Of a DNA stretch of 64,000 bases, positions 55,758 to 64,000 are shown piece after piece. Origin of the DNA: Archangiaceae bacterium (GTDB lineage Bacteria; Myxococcota; Myxococcia; Myxococcales; Myxococcaceae); contig JADJNS010000026.1 in the NCBI GenBank assembly GCA_016714225.1, forward strand, positions 153,967 through 217,966, read 5' to 3'. A program made the translations under genes and the position numbers. The notes below the pieces were generated by a model that saw only the letters and a list, made by a program, of their open reading frames with translations, did not search any database and was not told where the DNA came from. Positions within the stretch are counted from its first letter, which is position 1. Each line of letters begins with the position of its first letter.

Positions 55758-56506
55758 TTAAGCAGCTCCAATGCCTTTGGGGTGAGACAGGCAAAGAATA
55801 CTTCATTCTTGATTGGGCGCATTCGTTCGAGCCGAGCCCACGCGGCGTCACCTGAAAACTGCCCCACCGAGAACACGTCGATGTCGAGGAGCACAGGCAA
55901 AACCTTGCGTGCAAGGTCGGGTGCCTCGAGTGCCTCCGTGATGATAACCGTCGACTCCGCTTCGGGGCGCGGTAGTACGACCCGCATGAACATTTCGGAG
56001 ACGGTTTGTGGCAGGCCGGATGAAACCTCTGGATGGGTACGAAGGTAATCCTCAAAGCGAAGCTCCGTTCCCGAAGGTGGCAACGGAAGCTCGATTCGAT
56101 TGACGTACCGCACCGCCACTCGCGACACGTGGTCGAACTTTCTCACCGCCTTGACTGCATCGAACACATCGGCCGCCTGCGCCTCTAGGGCCTCCCACCG
56201 GCCGTACGGCTTGAGCACGCTGAACGAAAGACCGTTTTTTCGGAGCTGAACGACGCGGCGCTTGTCGGAACTCCAGAACTGATACCCGATCTCCTCATGT
56301 TTCGAGGTGGACGAAGCAGGCTGCCCCTTCTCCTGCTTGATGGTGGCTTGGAGCGTGTGCATGGTCCGTCGCTCTGGGAACTGAGCCTGAATCAACGCAC
56401 TGAGTGGAAGCAGCGAGTCGAGGCTATCGAGAACCGGCCACAGCTGAAGGTCGATGAGGGCTTCGACGATCGGTGGCGACGCGAGACGATTCGATTGCTG
56501 CGTCAT
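55754..56506 (-). CDS. TIGR04255-family protein
   Basis: A 250-residue protein with the family pattern: PPIVEALIDLQLWPVLDSL, YQFWSSDKRRVVQLRKNGL, RVAVRYVNRIELP, LLDIDVFSVGQFSGDAAWARL and the terminal PIKNEVFFACLTPKALELL. TIGR04255 members are sporadically distributed, often on mobile DNA, and their function is unknown. It is the first gene of a three-gene cassette inside the rnpB element. Confidence 0.75.
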   Translation of the reverse strand: MTQQSNRLASPPIVEALIDLQLWPVLDSLDSLLPLSALIQAQFPERRTMHTLQATIKQEKGQPASSTSKHEEIGYQFWSSDKRRVVQLRKNGLSFSVLKPYGRWEALEAQAADVFDAVKAVRKFDHVSRVAVRYVNRIELPLPPSGTELRFEDYLRTHPEVSSGLPQTVSEMFMRVVLPRPEAESTVIITEALEAPDLARKVLPVLLDIDVFSVGQFSGDAAWARLERMRPIKNEVFFACLTPKALELLK

Positions 56507-56679
56507 TGCAACCTCGCATTACCAGGGAACCGCTAGCCAGCGTCCACTAATCCACTTCGTGGCGCGATCGTCGAGCGAGGAGCGAATACTTAGCCGTTAC
56601 ACATCCCGCGCTTCCCGAACGTGCGTGCCGAGAAGCGTTGGCCGGACGGCCGAGCCGGCGCGCCCTAATCTCGGGTGAG

Positions 56680-56973
56680 CTACCGATGGCCCGTCGCCTC
56701 ACTCGGCCCACCATCAACCGGTGCCGTGCACTCAAAGACCATGTCGATGCGCGAGCCGTAACGCGCCTGCACGAAGCCCTCTTGCCGAAGGTCGACGCGG
56801 GTCGTTCGGTGAGGCCCGCGGCAGAATTGGTCGACCATGGCATCGGCAATCTCACCATCGCGCGTGTCGTAGCTGATGATGCCGCCGTGGGTCGCCTCGT
56901 CGAACCATATCGGAGTTAGGTGCGGCGCGATGGTGACGCAGCCAGCGAGCATCACGACGCACAGTCGACGCAT
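56680..56973 (-). CDS. Small lipoprotein on the element, 97 aa
   Basis: MRRLCVVMLAGCVTIAPHL gives a lipoprotein signal (lipobox MLAGC). The rest, including DEATHGGIISYDTRDGEIAD and FVQARYGSRIDMVFECTAPV, is a small mixed fold with two cysteines. No family. It is preceded by 173 bases without features and lies between the TIGR04255 gene and the Cys-rich lipoprotein. Confidence 0.55.
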   Translation of the reverse strand: MRRLCVVMLAGCVTIAPHLTPIWFDEATHGGIISYDTRDGEIADAMVDQFCRGPHRTTRVDLRQEGFVQARYGSRIDMVFECTAPVDGGPSEATGHR

Positions 56974-57033
56974 GGGGTCACCGTACCCCGATCGTGTGAG
57001 TGGTCGTCGAGATCCGCTACGTGGTCGCCCGCG

Positions 57034-57894
57034 CTACGGAGGCGGTGCCCAACTGCAGCTGGTTTGCGAGGTTCCTGGCGGGTAGCTGCCGCAGCAGCCG
57101 GCGACGCTGCCGTAGTTGCAGAACGCCAAGCAGGTGATGGTGAACTGTGGCGGCGGCCCGGCGTTGTCGAAGACGGCACAGCTGGGCGTCCCGGCGTCGC
57201 CGTACACGCTAGCGATGCGATTCGCTCGGGCGATATCGAAGTCCCCGCCGACAGTGCACGAGGGGTTCGTGCTGCAGCCAGGGCCGTTCCGGTAGTAGGT
57301 GAGCGACACGCGTTTGAAGTCGAAGCAGGCGCCGCTACCGCAATGCTGACTGGCGCCACAAGCGATGCACGTCGCCCCGTTCGTCCCGCAGGTCAAGTCG
57401 ACGCCACCGTCAACGCATGCGCCTGCGCTGCAGCAGCCTCTGCAGGTGGTGTCGTCGCAGGTCAGCGCGCACTGACCTGCGGCGCAGGTCTCATGGTCGT
57501 CGCAAACATCGCACGCGACTCCACCCACGCCGCAAGCGACGCTGGCGCTTCCCACCTTGCAGACACCGTTCAGACAACAGCCGCTGCAGCCGGGGCAAGC
57601 GACGCCGCCGCCTTGGCCGCCTCCGACTCCCGACTGACCGCCACCTGTGCTTCCACCGCCAGCGCCACTGCCACCCCCGGTTCCGCTTCCGAGGGCGCAC
57701 CGGCCGTCTGCGCAGGTCTGGCCGTTGATGCACTTGTCGCAGCGTGCGCCATTCATCCCGCAAAAGTCGCTTACGGAACCCGAGTAGCACTTGCCATCGA
57801 GACAGCAGCCGATGCACTCGCTGCCGCAATCAGGCGGCGCTGGGTCAGTCACGCAGGCACATACGGCGAGCACCACCCCCACAAGCGGTCGCAT
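57034..57894 (-). CDS. Cys-rich repeat lipoprotein, 286 aa
   Basis: The signal (MRPLVGVVLAVCACVTDP) is followed by repeats of a disulphide-rich unit: CIGCCLDGKCYSG...CGMNGARCDKC, CSGCCLNGVCKVG...CGVGGVACDVC and CRGCCSAGACVDG...CGTNGATCIAC, three copies of about 40 residues, separated by a Gly/Ser tether. A beta-rich C-terminal domain follows. Such lipoproteins are a myxobacterial hallmark. It uses ATG 57894. GC-rich codons here match the host more than the TIGR04255 cassette does. Confidence 0.7.
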   Translation of the reverse strand: MRPLVGVVLAVCACVTDPAPPDCGSECIGCCLDGKCYSGSVSDFCGMNGARCDKCINGQTCADGRCALGSGTGGGSGAGGGSTGGGQSGVGGGQGGGVACPGCSGCCLNGVCKVGSASVACGVGGVACDVCDDHETCAAGQCALTCDDTTCRGCCSAGACVDGGVDLTCGTNGATCIACGASQHCGSGACFDFKRVSLTYYRNGPGCSTNPSCTVGGDFDIARANRIASVYGDAGTPSCAVFDNAGPPPQFTITCLAFCNYGSVAGCCGSYPPGTSQTSCSWAPPP

Positions 57895-57966
57895 GAACGA
57901 ACGATAGCCGACGGGTGTCGTACACACCGAATCGCGGCTCGTTCCCGTCTGGCCGGCATGCAGGCC

Positions 57967-58997
57967 TCAGTGGCCGTTGTTCCAAGTGTCGTCTTCGGTG
58001 CTGCCGTACTGGCCGGCGTCCTCGTCCGCGCCGCCGTCATAGGGCGTGTCCCAGTTCTTTTGCGTGCGCGACATGTACTCGTCGTACGTCTCTCCCGACC
58101 TCGGGCCCGAGCCGCTTCCGCCCTTGTTCTTGCTGTAGGCGCCGAACGCGCTGACCGCGTTGTCGATGTCGCCGTTGATGGCCGACGCACGGCCCTTGAT
58201 GGTGTGGCGTTGGCCGAGCCGCTGCCAAACACGGCGTTGTTCATGCCGTTGGTGAGTGACGTTTTGCCCTGCGCCTGTCTGAGCGCGTCGTCGTACGCCT
58301 GTCCGCGGTACGAGTTGTTCGCCTTCGCCGCGTCGGTGCGTGCCGCCGCGTTGCGCGCCGCAATCATGTCGGCCGCTCGAGCAGCGTCCGACTTGCGCCC
58401 GTAGTCGTCGTTGGCCATGCCGCGCGCCATCTGGCCCTTCTGGAGAATCGCCTGCATCGCCCGCGCTTGCGCCTGAGCCGCCGCACTCTCGCCAGCCGCG
58501 TTGGCGTTCATAACGGCGTCGGACTGATTCTGCATGTCCATGGCGAGCTGTGCGCCGCTGCCGAGCTGGCCACGAGCCGCGGGGCTGTTCGCGAGGCCGG
58601 CCTGCCGCGCCGAGTTGTTGCGATTCAGGTTGCCCTGCACCTCGTTCAGCACCTTCAAATCGGAAAGCGACAGCCCGCCGTTGTTCGCGAGCTCAGTGAG
58701 CTTCGCGAGCGACTCTTGCTCGGCCTGGCGCGCGGCAGGGTCATACTGGATGCCCTCGAGCGCGCTCGGGCCAAGCTGCTGCGCGGCGATGTCCTGATAG
58801 CCGGCAGTGCCGAGCTTGTCGTAGTCGGAGAACCGCGCCTGCAGGTTCTCCAGCATCTTCCGGTAGGCCTCCTGCATCACGTCGTTGGCCTGGCCGGCGC
58901 TGGCGTACGAGTTGACGCCCTTGGCGACGGCGCCGATTGCAGGTCCAATCCAGTCGTAATCGCCAATCAACCACCCTCGTGCGTTGGGCCTTCTCAA
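57967..58997 (-). pseudogene. Phage-like virion protein gene with frameshift
   Basis: A long helical Ala/Gln-rich protein (DWIGPAIGAVAKGVNSYASA, MQEAYRKMLENLQARFSDYD, QLGSGAQLAMDMQNQSDAVM) like podovirus-type internal or tail proteins. At about 58205-58215 the frame breaks; in the next frame the true C-terminus continues (IKGRASAINGDIDNAVSAFG, YDEYMSRTQKNWDTPYDGG) to TGA at 57967. The combined length is not a multiple of three. Whether the break is biological or a sequencing error cannot be told. Confidence 0.5.
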
Positions 58998-59417
58998 GAC
59001 TTGAAGGCCATTCGGTTTCGGCTATGAATGTACGTGAAGCCGCAGAAACGGCTATTGGCGCGGGTCCGGCACGGAATGACCTTGGTCGACTCGCCAGCGA
59101 CCCACTGGCGCGCTTGCCTGGTCTCTGGCGTCTGCCGGTCGAGCTCCTTGCCGGACACCCTCACCAGATGGCCCGTAACGGGCCGCATTGGGCGCAGGCG
59201 AGGCGATCGACCCAGCCCGAGGCCCACGAGCCCTCCCGCTCGAGCGCATGCGCCAGACGCCGCCGGGGGCTTCGTGCGACTGCACAAGCTCTGCACAATT
59301 TCCCCGCTCAAGTGAGCGCCCAGCGTGCGCACGTTCAGTCATCGCCCACGCCCTTTCCGGGCTTTGAGCGCGCCTGACCGCTCGCCGTGTTCAGTGGTGC
59401 TCAGCTCCGGGCGTCCT
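58998..59417. other. attR-proximal region without a clear gene
   Basis: Short open frames occur on both strands but none has a recognisable product, signal or start site. The region contains the second arm-type site (59278-59303). Its last bases, together with attR, would supply the integrase stop codon (59391-59393 on the minus strand) in the excised circle. Confidence 0.5.
59278..59303. promoter_or_regulatory. Arm-type integrase site pair near attR
   Basis: Same 26-base sequence as at 53511-53536 with two substitutions between the CTGCACAA units. It lies 114 bases inside attR, while the other copy is 27 bases inside attL. Confidence 0.55.
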
Positions 59418-59457
59418 CGGCTTACAGGGCTGCTCCGGTCTTTTGTTTCTGAAGTCG
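59418..59457. repeat. attR: 40-bp direct repeat
   Basis: Copy of the rnpB 3' end and terminator; 39 of 40 bases agree with attL. Beyond it the host sequence resumes with the TolC-family gene. Confidence 0.9.
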
Positions 59458-59509
59458 CAGCGAATGAAACAACGCGCGTCACGCCAGACCCGCTGGTGCC
59501 TACAGCGGC

Positions 59510-60859
59510 GTGGCGACTCGTGTTCCATCTTTGGTCGTGCTCGCGGCACTGCTGTGCGGCTGTGCCGGCCTTCGACCCGAGCGAGGTCACGATCGCGTGG
59601 CCGAGCTGGTCGAGCAGCGGGCGGGCCACCCGACCTCGTGGGAGCACGGCACGCCCGACGCGGCGACCCTCGATCGGCACCTGGCGGGGCTGCTCGCCGC
59701 GGGCCTCACCCGCGACCGCGCCGCGCAGATCGCGCTCGCGCACAACCCGGGCCTGCAGCAGCGCTACGAAGCGCTGGGCGTGTCGCAGGCCGACATGGTG
59801 CAGGCCTGGCTTCCCAAGAACCCCTCGCTCACCACCGAGGTCGGCATCAATACCGCCACCGGCGGCGTCAGCGAGCTGCTCTTCACCCTGGTGCAGCAGG
59901 TGCTCGACCTGGTCGTGCTGCCGTGGAGAGGAAGCCGCCGGCAGCAGTTCGACGCCGAGGTGCTCGAGCTGGCGCACCAGGCCCTGGCCACCGTCGCCGC
60001 CAGCGACATCGCGGTCGCCGAGTACCAGGCGGCCCAACAGGCGCTCGAGCTCAGGCGCGCCGAGATCGACGCGACCGAAGCCACCGCGCTGTTCGCCGAG
60101 CTGCAGTACGAGGCCAAGAACATCAGCGCGCTGGCCCTGGCGCGAGCGCGCACCGACGGCCAGCGGGCCCGCCTGCAGCTCGCCCGTGCCGAGCTCAACG
60201 CCAAAGAACGCCGCGAGGCGCTCAACCGGCTGCTGGGGCTGAGCGGCGCGCAGCTGCAGTGGACGCTGGCCGGGCCGCTCACCGCGCTGCCCGCCAGTGA
60301 GCCCGACGGCGCCGCGCTCGAGGACCTCGCGGTGCGCGACCGGCTCGACCTCGCTGCGGCCCGCGGTCGCGGCAAGGTGCTCGAGAAGGCCGCCGCGCTG
60401 GCGCGCAACTCGCGCGTGCTCGGCTTCGTCAACGTCGGGGTCGACTACCACCGCTTCCCCGACGGCACGCGGGTGATCGGCCCCTCGCTGGCGCTCGAGC
60501 TGCCGATCTTCGACCAACGGCAGGCCACCATCGCGCGACTCGAGGCGCAGCAGCGCGAGGCCGAGCGCCGCGTCGACGAGCTCACCATCGACGCCCGCTC
60601 GGACGTGCGGCTGGCCTTCGCCACGCTCGCCGCCGCCCGCCGGGTCGCCGTGCAGTACCGCGACGTGCTGGTGCCGCTGCAGGAACAGGCCTTCGAGCAA
60701 TCGCAGCTGCAGTACAACGGCATGCTGATCGGCGCGCCGCAGCTGCTCGTGGCCGAGCGCGAGCTCTTGCAGACCCGGCGGGCCCTGGTCGAAGCGCAGC
60801 GCGACTACTGGGTGGCCCGCGCTACCCTCGAACAGAAGCTCGGGAGCCGACTGCCGTGA
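59510..60859 (+). CDS. TolC/OMF-family outer-membrane efflux lipoprotein
   Basis: A 449-residue protein with lipobox LLCGCAG and the outer-membrane factor repeats: IALAHNPGLQQRYEALGVSQ, NPSLTTEVGINT, LNRLLGLSGAQLQWTL, then the second half with FVNVGVDYHRFPDGTRV, ELPIFDQRQATIARLEAQQR and RDYWVARATLEQKLG. These form a trimeric exit duct across the outer membrane. No RND inner-membrane or adaptor genes are in the window. The stop overlaps the multicopper oxidase start (GTGA), suggesting a copper-efflux operon. Confidence 0.85.
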   Translation: MATRVPSLVVLAALLCGCAGLRPERGHDRVAELVEQRAGHPTSWEHGTPDAATLDRHLAGLLAAGLTRDRAAQIALAHNPGLQQRYEALGVSQADMVQAWLPKNPSLTTEVGINTATGGVSELLFTLVQQVLDLVVLPWRGSRRQQFDAEVLELAHQALATVAASDIAVAEYQAAQQALELRRAEIDATEATALFAELQYEAKNISALALARARTDGQRARLQLARAELNAKERREALNRLLGLSGAQLQWTLAGPLTALPASEPDGAALEDLAVRDRLDLAAARGRGKVLEKAAALARNSRVLGFVNVGVDYHRFPDGTRVIGPSLALELPIFDQRQATIARLEAQQREAERRVDELTIDARSDVRLAFATLAAARRVAVQYRDVLVPLQEQAFEQSQLQYNGMLIGAPQLLVAERELLQTRRALVEAQRDYWVARATLEQKLGSRLP

Positions 60860-62253
60860 CCGTCGAAGAGAAGGGCGGCGTGAGCCGCCGAGCAGTGCTC
60901 ACCCGGTCGGGGCTCGCGACCGGCACCGCGGCCCTGGCGTTGGGCCTGACTCCATCAGCGGCGGCGGCCTCGCCCCCGCTCACCTCGCCCGCGTTCACGG
61001 GGGGGCGCTTCGCTCCGAGAGCGCTGCCGCCCGGCCTGCCGCACCGCGACTACCAGCCGGTGGTGGTGCCCAACGGCACCAAGTGCCCGTGGAAGATCGT
61101 CGGCGGCGCGAAGGTCTTTCACCTGGTGTGCGAAGAGTTCGAGCACGAGTTCGCGCCGGGCCTCACCGCCACCTGCTGGGGTTACAACCGGCAGGTGAAC
61201 GGCCCGGTGCTCGAGATGGTCGAGGGCGATCGGGTGCGGGTCTACGTGACCAACCGCCTGCCCGAGGCGACCACGGTGCACTGGCACGGGTTCCTGCTGC
61301 CCAACGGTATGGACGGCGTGGGCGGCCTCGCAGAAAGACCATCGCGCCGGGCGAGACGTACCTTTACGAGTTCGTGGTCGCGCAGAGCGGCACGCTGCTC
61401 TACCACTCGCACCACGACGAGATGACCCAGATGGCCTTGGGCCTCACCGGCATGGTGGTGGTGCACCCGCGCGGCAAGAAGGCCACCGTCGACCGCGACT
61501 TCGCGCTGCTGCTGCACGAGTGGCGCATCGACCCGGGCGAAGCCGGCCCGACCCGAACGAGATGACCGAGTTCAACGTGCTCACCATCAACGGTCGCTGC
61601 TTCCCGGGCACCGCGCCGCTGGTGGCGAAGACCGGGCAGCGCGCTACGACTTCGCCTCGGCAACCTGGGCGCGATGGACCACCACCCGTTTCACGTGCAC
61701 GGTCACTTCTTCACCGTCACCGAGACCGACGGGGGCGCGATACCTGCCAGCGCGCAGGCGCCCGAGACCACCGTGCTGGTGGGCGTCGGTCAGACCCGCA
61801 CCGTCGAGCTGGTGACGCAGCTCCCGGGCGATTGGGCGATGCACTGCCACATGACCCACCACGTGATGAACCAGATGGGCCACGGGCTGCCACGAGCGGT
61901 CGGCGTCGACGCGGAGAAGCTCGACGCCCGGCTGCGGCCACTGCTGCCCGGCTACATGACCATGGGGCACAACGGCATGGGCGACATGGCCTCGATGCCG
62001 ATGGGCGTGCCGGCCAACAGCATTCCGATGGTGGGCACGCGCGGCAAACACGACGTCATCACCGCGGGCGGCATGTTCACGGTGCTGAAGGTGCGCGATC
62101 GACTCGAGCTACCAAGACCGGGGTGGTACGAGAACCCGCCCGGCACGCTCGCCAGCGTGGCGAGGAAGCGGTGCCGATCTGCAGCGCGACAGCATCGACC
62201 CCGCGGCACCCGCGCAGGTCGCGCCGGCGAGGTGGGCGGCCTGGAGCGTGTGA
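60856..62253 (+). pseudogene. Tat-exported multicopper oxidase, broken by frameshifts
   Basis: The Tat signal (SRRAVLTRSGLATGTAALAL) and all four copper motifs are present but in different frames: TVHWHGFLLPNG, LLYHSHHDEMTQMALG, DHHPFHVHGHFF and MHCHMTHHVMNQMGHG. At least three frame breaks (about 61330, 61545, 61640) each look like one or two lost bases in GC-rich runs, and another break is near 62165. Reading past them the stop is TGA 62251-62253. If intact, it would oxidise Cu(I) or use laccase-type chemistry in the periplasm. The pattern suggests sequencing errors at a contig end. Confidence 0.7.
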
Positions 62254-62402
62254 GCCGGGTCGTTTGCAGCTCTCGTTGCTGAGGTCTCCTCTGCCTGCGA
62301 GCGCAGGTGACTCGGGTCGCCGACGATCTCCCACGCGCGCGCGAGGGCCCTATTCGAGTCGGTGAGCAGCTCGTCCCCAGATCGTCGCAGGGACACCGCC
62401 AC

Positions 62403-64000
62403 TCACTGGCAGCCGAGCAGCTGCGCAGGCTGGCACAACAGGGCCCGGGCAATCAGCGCTGCTGTCGACGTCGACGTCGTATGCGCCGCGCAGCAACTTC
62501 ACCTGGTAGAGGGCCGGCCCGCTGGTCGTCAGCCGGGCGCTGAACGCCGCTACGCCGCCGGGCCGAAACCGCGGCTCGCCGCCCCCGCGCTCGCTCTGCG
62601 CGTCGGGCACCTGCGCCCCGTCCATCGTCACCGTGCCAGCGAGCGTCACCACCGGGGAGATCGGATCGAGGCTCCCCGAGGTGCTCCAAGGTGCGTTAGG
62701 GTCAGCTCGACGCCGCGCGTGCACGGCAGCAGGCGAAGCGAACCGTCGTTCGCGCAGTCGGTGGTGTTCGCGAACAGCACCCGGTAGGCGCCGGCGAACA
62801 GCGCGGACCCTGGTAGGTGGCGGGGGCCCGCTCGCCGAGGGCTTCACCACACCACGGTGCCGCCGTCGCCTTCCACGAACTGCGGCTCGCCGCAGGCTCG
62901 CTCCGTCCTCGACGGTGCCGCCATTGACAATCACCGCGCCGCTGACGCTGATGACGCGGGCAGATCGACCGCAGTGACTGGCTGGTGCTCACCACCAAGG
63001 CAAGCTGCACCACGTGAGGGTGACAGGGCACGCCCTGGCGGTTCTGCACTCCACGTATTCGACCCGGTAGGTGCCGGGTGGAGCATCACCTCGAACTGGG
63101 CCGGCCTGAAGGTCCGACCCACGCGGCGGTGTCCGACGGGCCGAGCTAGAGCAGGCCCCGTCGCAGGCCACTCCTGCTGCTGTCGGGCAGCGCGGCACCG
63201 TTCACCGTCACCACGCCGCCGACGCGAACCACCGGCACGTCGACGTCGAGCACACCGAGGCGGTGATCGCCACGCCGGGACGCGCTACGGTACGGCGACC
63301 GCGGCCAGCGACCCGCGCTCGCGGTCGCCGGTGCGGTTGTCGAGCGTCACCGCGTAGGTGCCGGGCGTACACGCCCAGGCATGGGCTCGCCGGCCCGCTC
63401 GCGCTCAGGCGCATCGCCGGGTCGCCGCCTTCGACGTCGCCCTCGAAGATCGGCTCGCCGCGCGGGCGTTGTTGGGGCTGGCCACCGGGGCTGGCCGTTG
63501 CCGTCACCTGCCCCCGACAGGTTCACGACCGGCAGGTCGGGGTCGGTGGCCCCGACACGTTCACCGGCATCGCCGTTCCGGGCGAAGCCCTGGCAGGGCA
63601 GCTGACCCGAGGGCGGTCGTGTGGTGTTCGAACCCTCAGGTCGTAACGCCCCCGCGTAGAGCAGCAGCGCGAAGCTGCCCGGGCCGGTGGCTCCCAGGCT
63701 TGCGCTCGGGCCGCGGCCGTCGGCGTCGCGCGCCGACGCTGCCTCGCCCGAAGCCCCGCTCAGTTGGCGAGCGGTTGCCCGTTCACCACGCTCGCTCGGT
63801 GGGCGCTGACCACTTTCACGTCGAGGTCGTACGGGCCCGAGGCGGTGAGCGGCTGCGCGCGGCGCTGCACCGAGCGTTGGCGGAGCAGCGGCCGGGTGGT
63901 CAGCGCCGCACCCGGCGCGCCCTCGAGCGTCCACGTCATTACGTGCCCGCGGGCAGCTGCGGCGTAGTGCGCCGCGCCCGCGCTGCCCAGCTCGCTGCTC
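62403..64000 (-). pseudogene. Repetitive beta-domain protein, fragmented, off right edge
   Basis: No long frame exists, but the minus strand encodes repeated modules spread over three frames: VVTLAGTVTMDGAQVPD, GAYDVDVDSSADCP, GAYRVLFANTTDCANDGSL, TTRPPSGQLPCQGF and DPDLPVVNLSGA. Each module is about 80 residues of a beta-sandwich type with a GxYxVxxxNTTDC-like end. Breaks are frequent (roughly every 150-250 bases), like the adjacent oxidase. It is probably one large surface protein damaged by sequence error; the N-terminus is outside the window. Confidence 0.45.

Noticed and set aside
56920..58404. 494-codon Ala-rich plus-strand frame
   Set aside because: Antisense to the Cys-rich lipoprotein and phage-like gene; the Ala/Thr runs come from their Gly/Cys codons.

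Overview
The window is a high-GC chromosomal segment (about 70% G+C by eye, with strong third-position G/C bias) that looks like a member of the Myxococcota (myxobacteria and relatives). Support comes from a gliding-motility GltJ/AgmX homologue (zinc ribbon, GYF domain, TonB-like C-terminus), two large Ser/Thr kinases, PilZ and PilZ-receiver proteins, many Gly/Ser-linker and Cys-rich lipoproteins, and bacterial microcompartment vertex proteins. No species can be named from sequence alone.

Layout. 1-2.2 kb: a PilZ protein cut by the left edge and a secreted beta-propeller protein. 2.5-8.3 kb: a rightward operon with a TctC-type binding protein, a TonB-dependent receptor, a LivJ-type binding lipoprotein, a YfiR-like protein and a YtkA-like lipoprotein. 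8.3-11.2 kb: a pentahaem cytochrome lipoprotein, a YcnI-like copper protein and a monohaem lipoprotein. 11.4-16.8 kb: a PEGA-domain kinase, a REP-like repeat pair, a TPR-type membrane protein, an MFS transporter and a charged coiled-coil protein. 16.9-21.9 kb: tatB, a tatC with a large insertion, a TrkA-type membrane protein, an isopropylmalate/isocitrate dehydrogenase-family enzyme and a PilZ-PilZ-receiver protein. 22-23.2 kb: two overlapping BMC vertex genes and a frameshifted class II aldolase. 23.4-28.4 kb: gltJ, a FYDLN-type zinc protein, a cupredoxin, a coiled-coil zinc-ribbon protein, an RNase H and a DUF2243 protein. 28.4-36.7 kb: mixed metabolic and unknown genes with two decayed gene fragments, each a copy of the end or middle of an intact gene 4-6 kb away. 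36.8-40.5 kb: a sigma factor overlapping a zinc-finger Ser/Thr kinase-TPR protein. 40.6-49 kb: oxidoreductase, lipase, lipoproteins, oxyR and a large esterase-like lipoprotein. 49-52.5 kb: an overlapping operon of ECF sigma factor, anti-sigma factor, a caspase fused to an outer-membrane-type barrel, and a lipoprotein.

At 53.1 kb lies rnpB (RNase P RNA). Its 3' end is the target of a 6-kb integrative element (53444-59457) bounded by 40-bp direct repeats that differ at one position. The element carries a tyrosine integrase, paired arm-type sites near both ends, a lower-GC three-gene cassette containing a TIGR04255-family protein, two lipoproteins and a frameshifted phage-like protein. Right of the element is a copper-type locus: a TolC-family outer-membrane protein followed by a Tat-exported multicopper oxidase. 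From about 61.3 kb to the right edge reading frames break every few hundred bases, which looks more like poor sequence near a contig end than biology.

The candidates most worth testing as new biology are the ECF/anti-sigma/caspase-barrel operon, the rnpB island with its TIGR04255 cassette and an integrase whose C-terminus depends on whether the element is integrated, and the hexamer-less BMC vertex pair with an aldolase.
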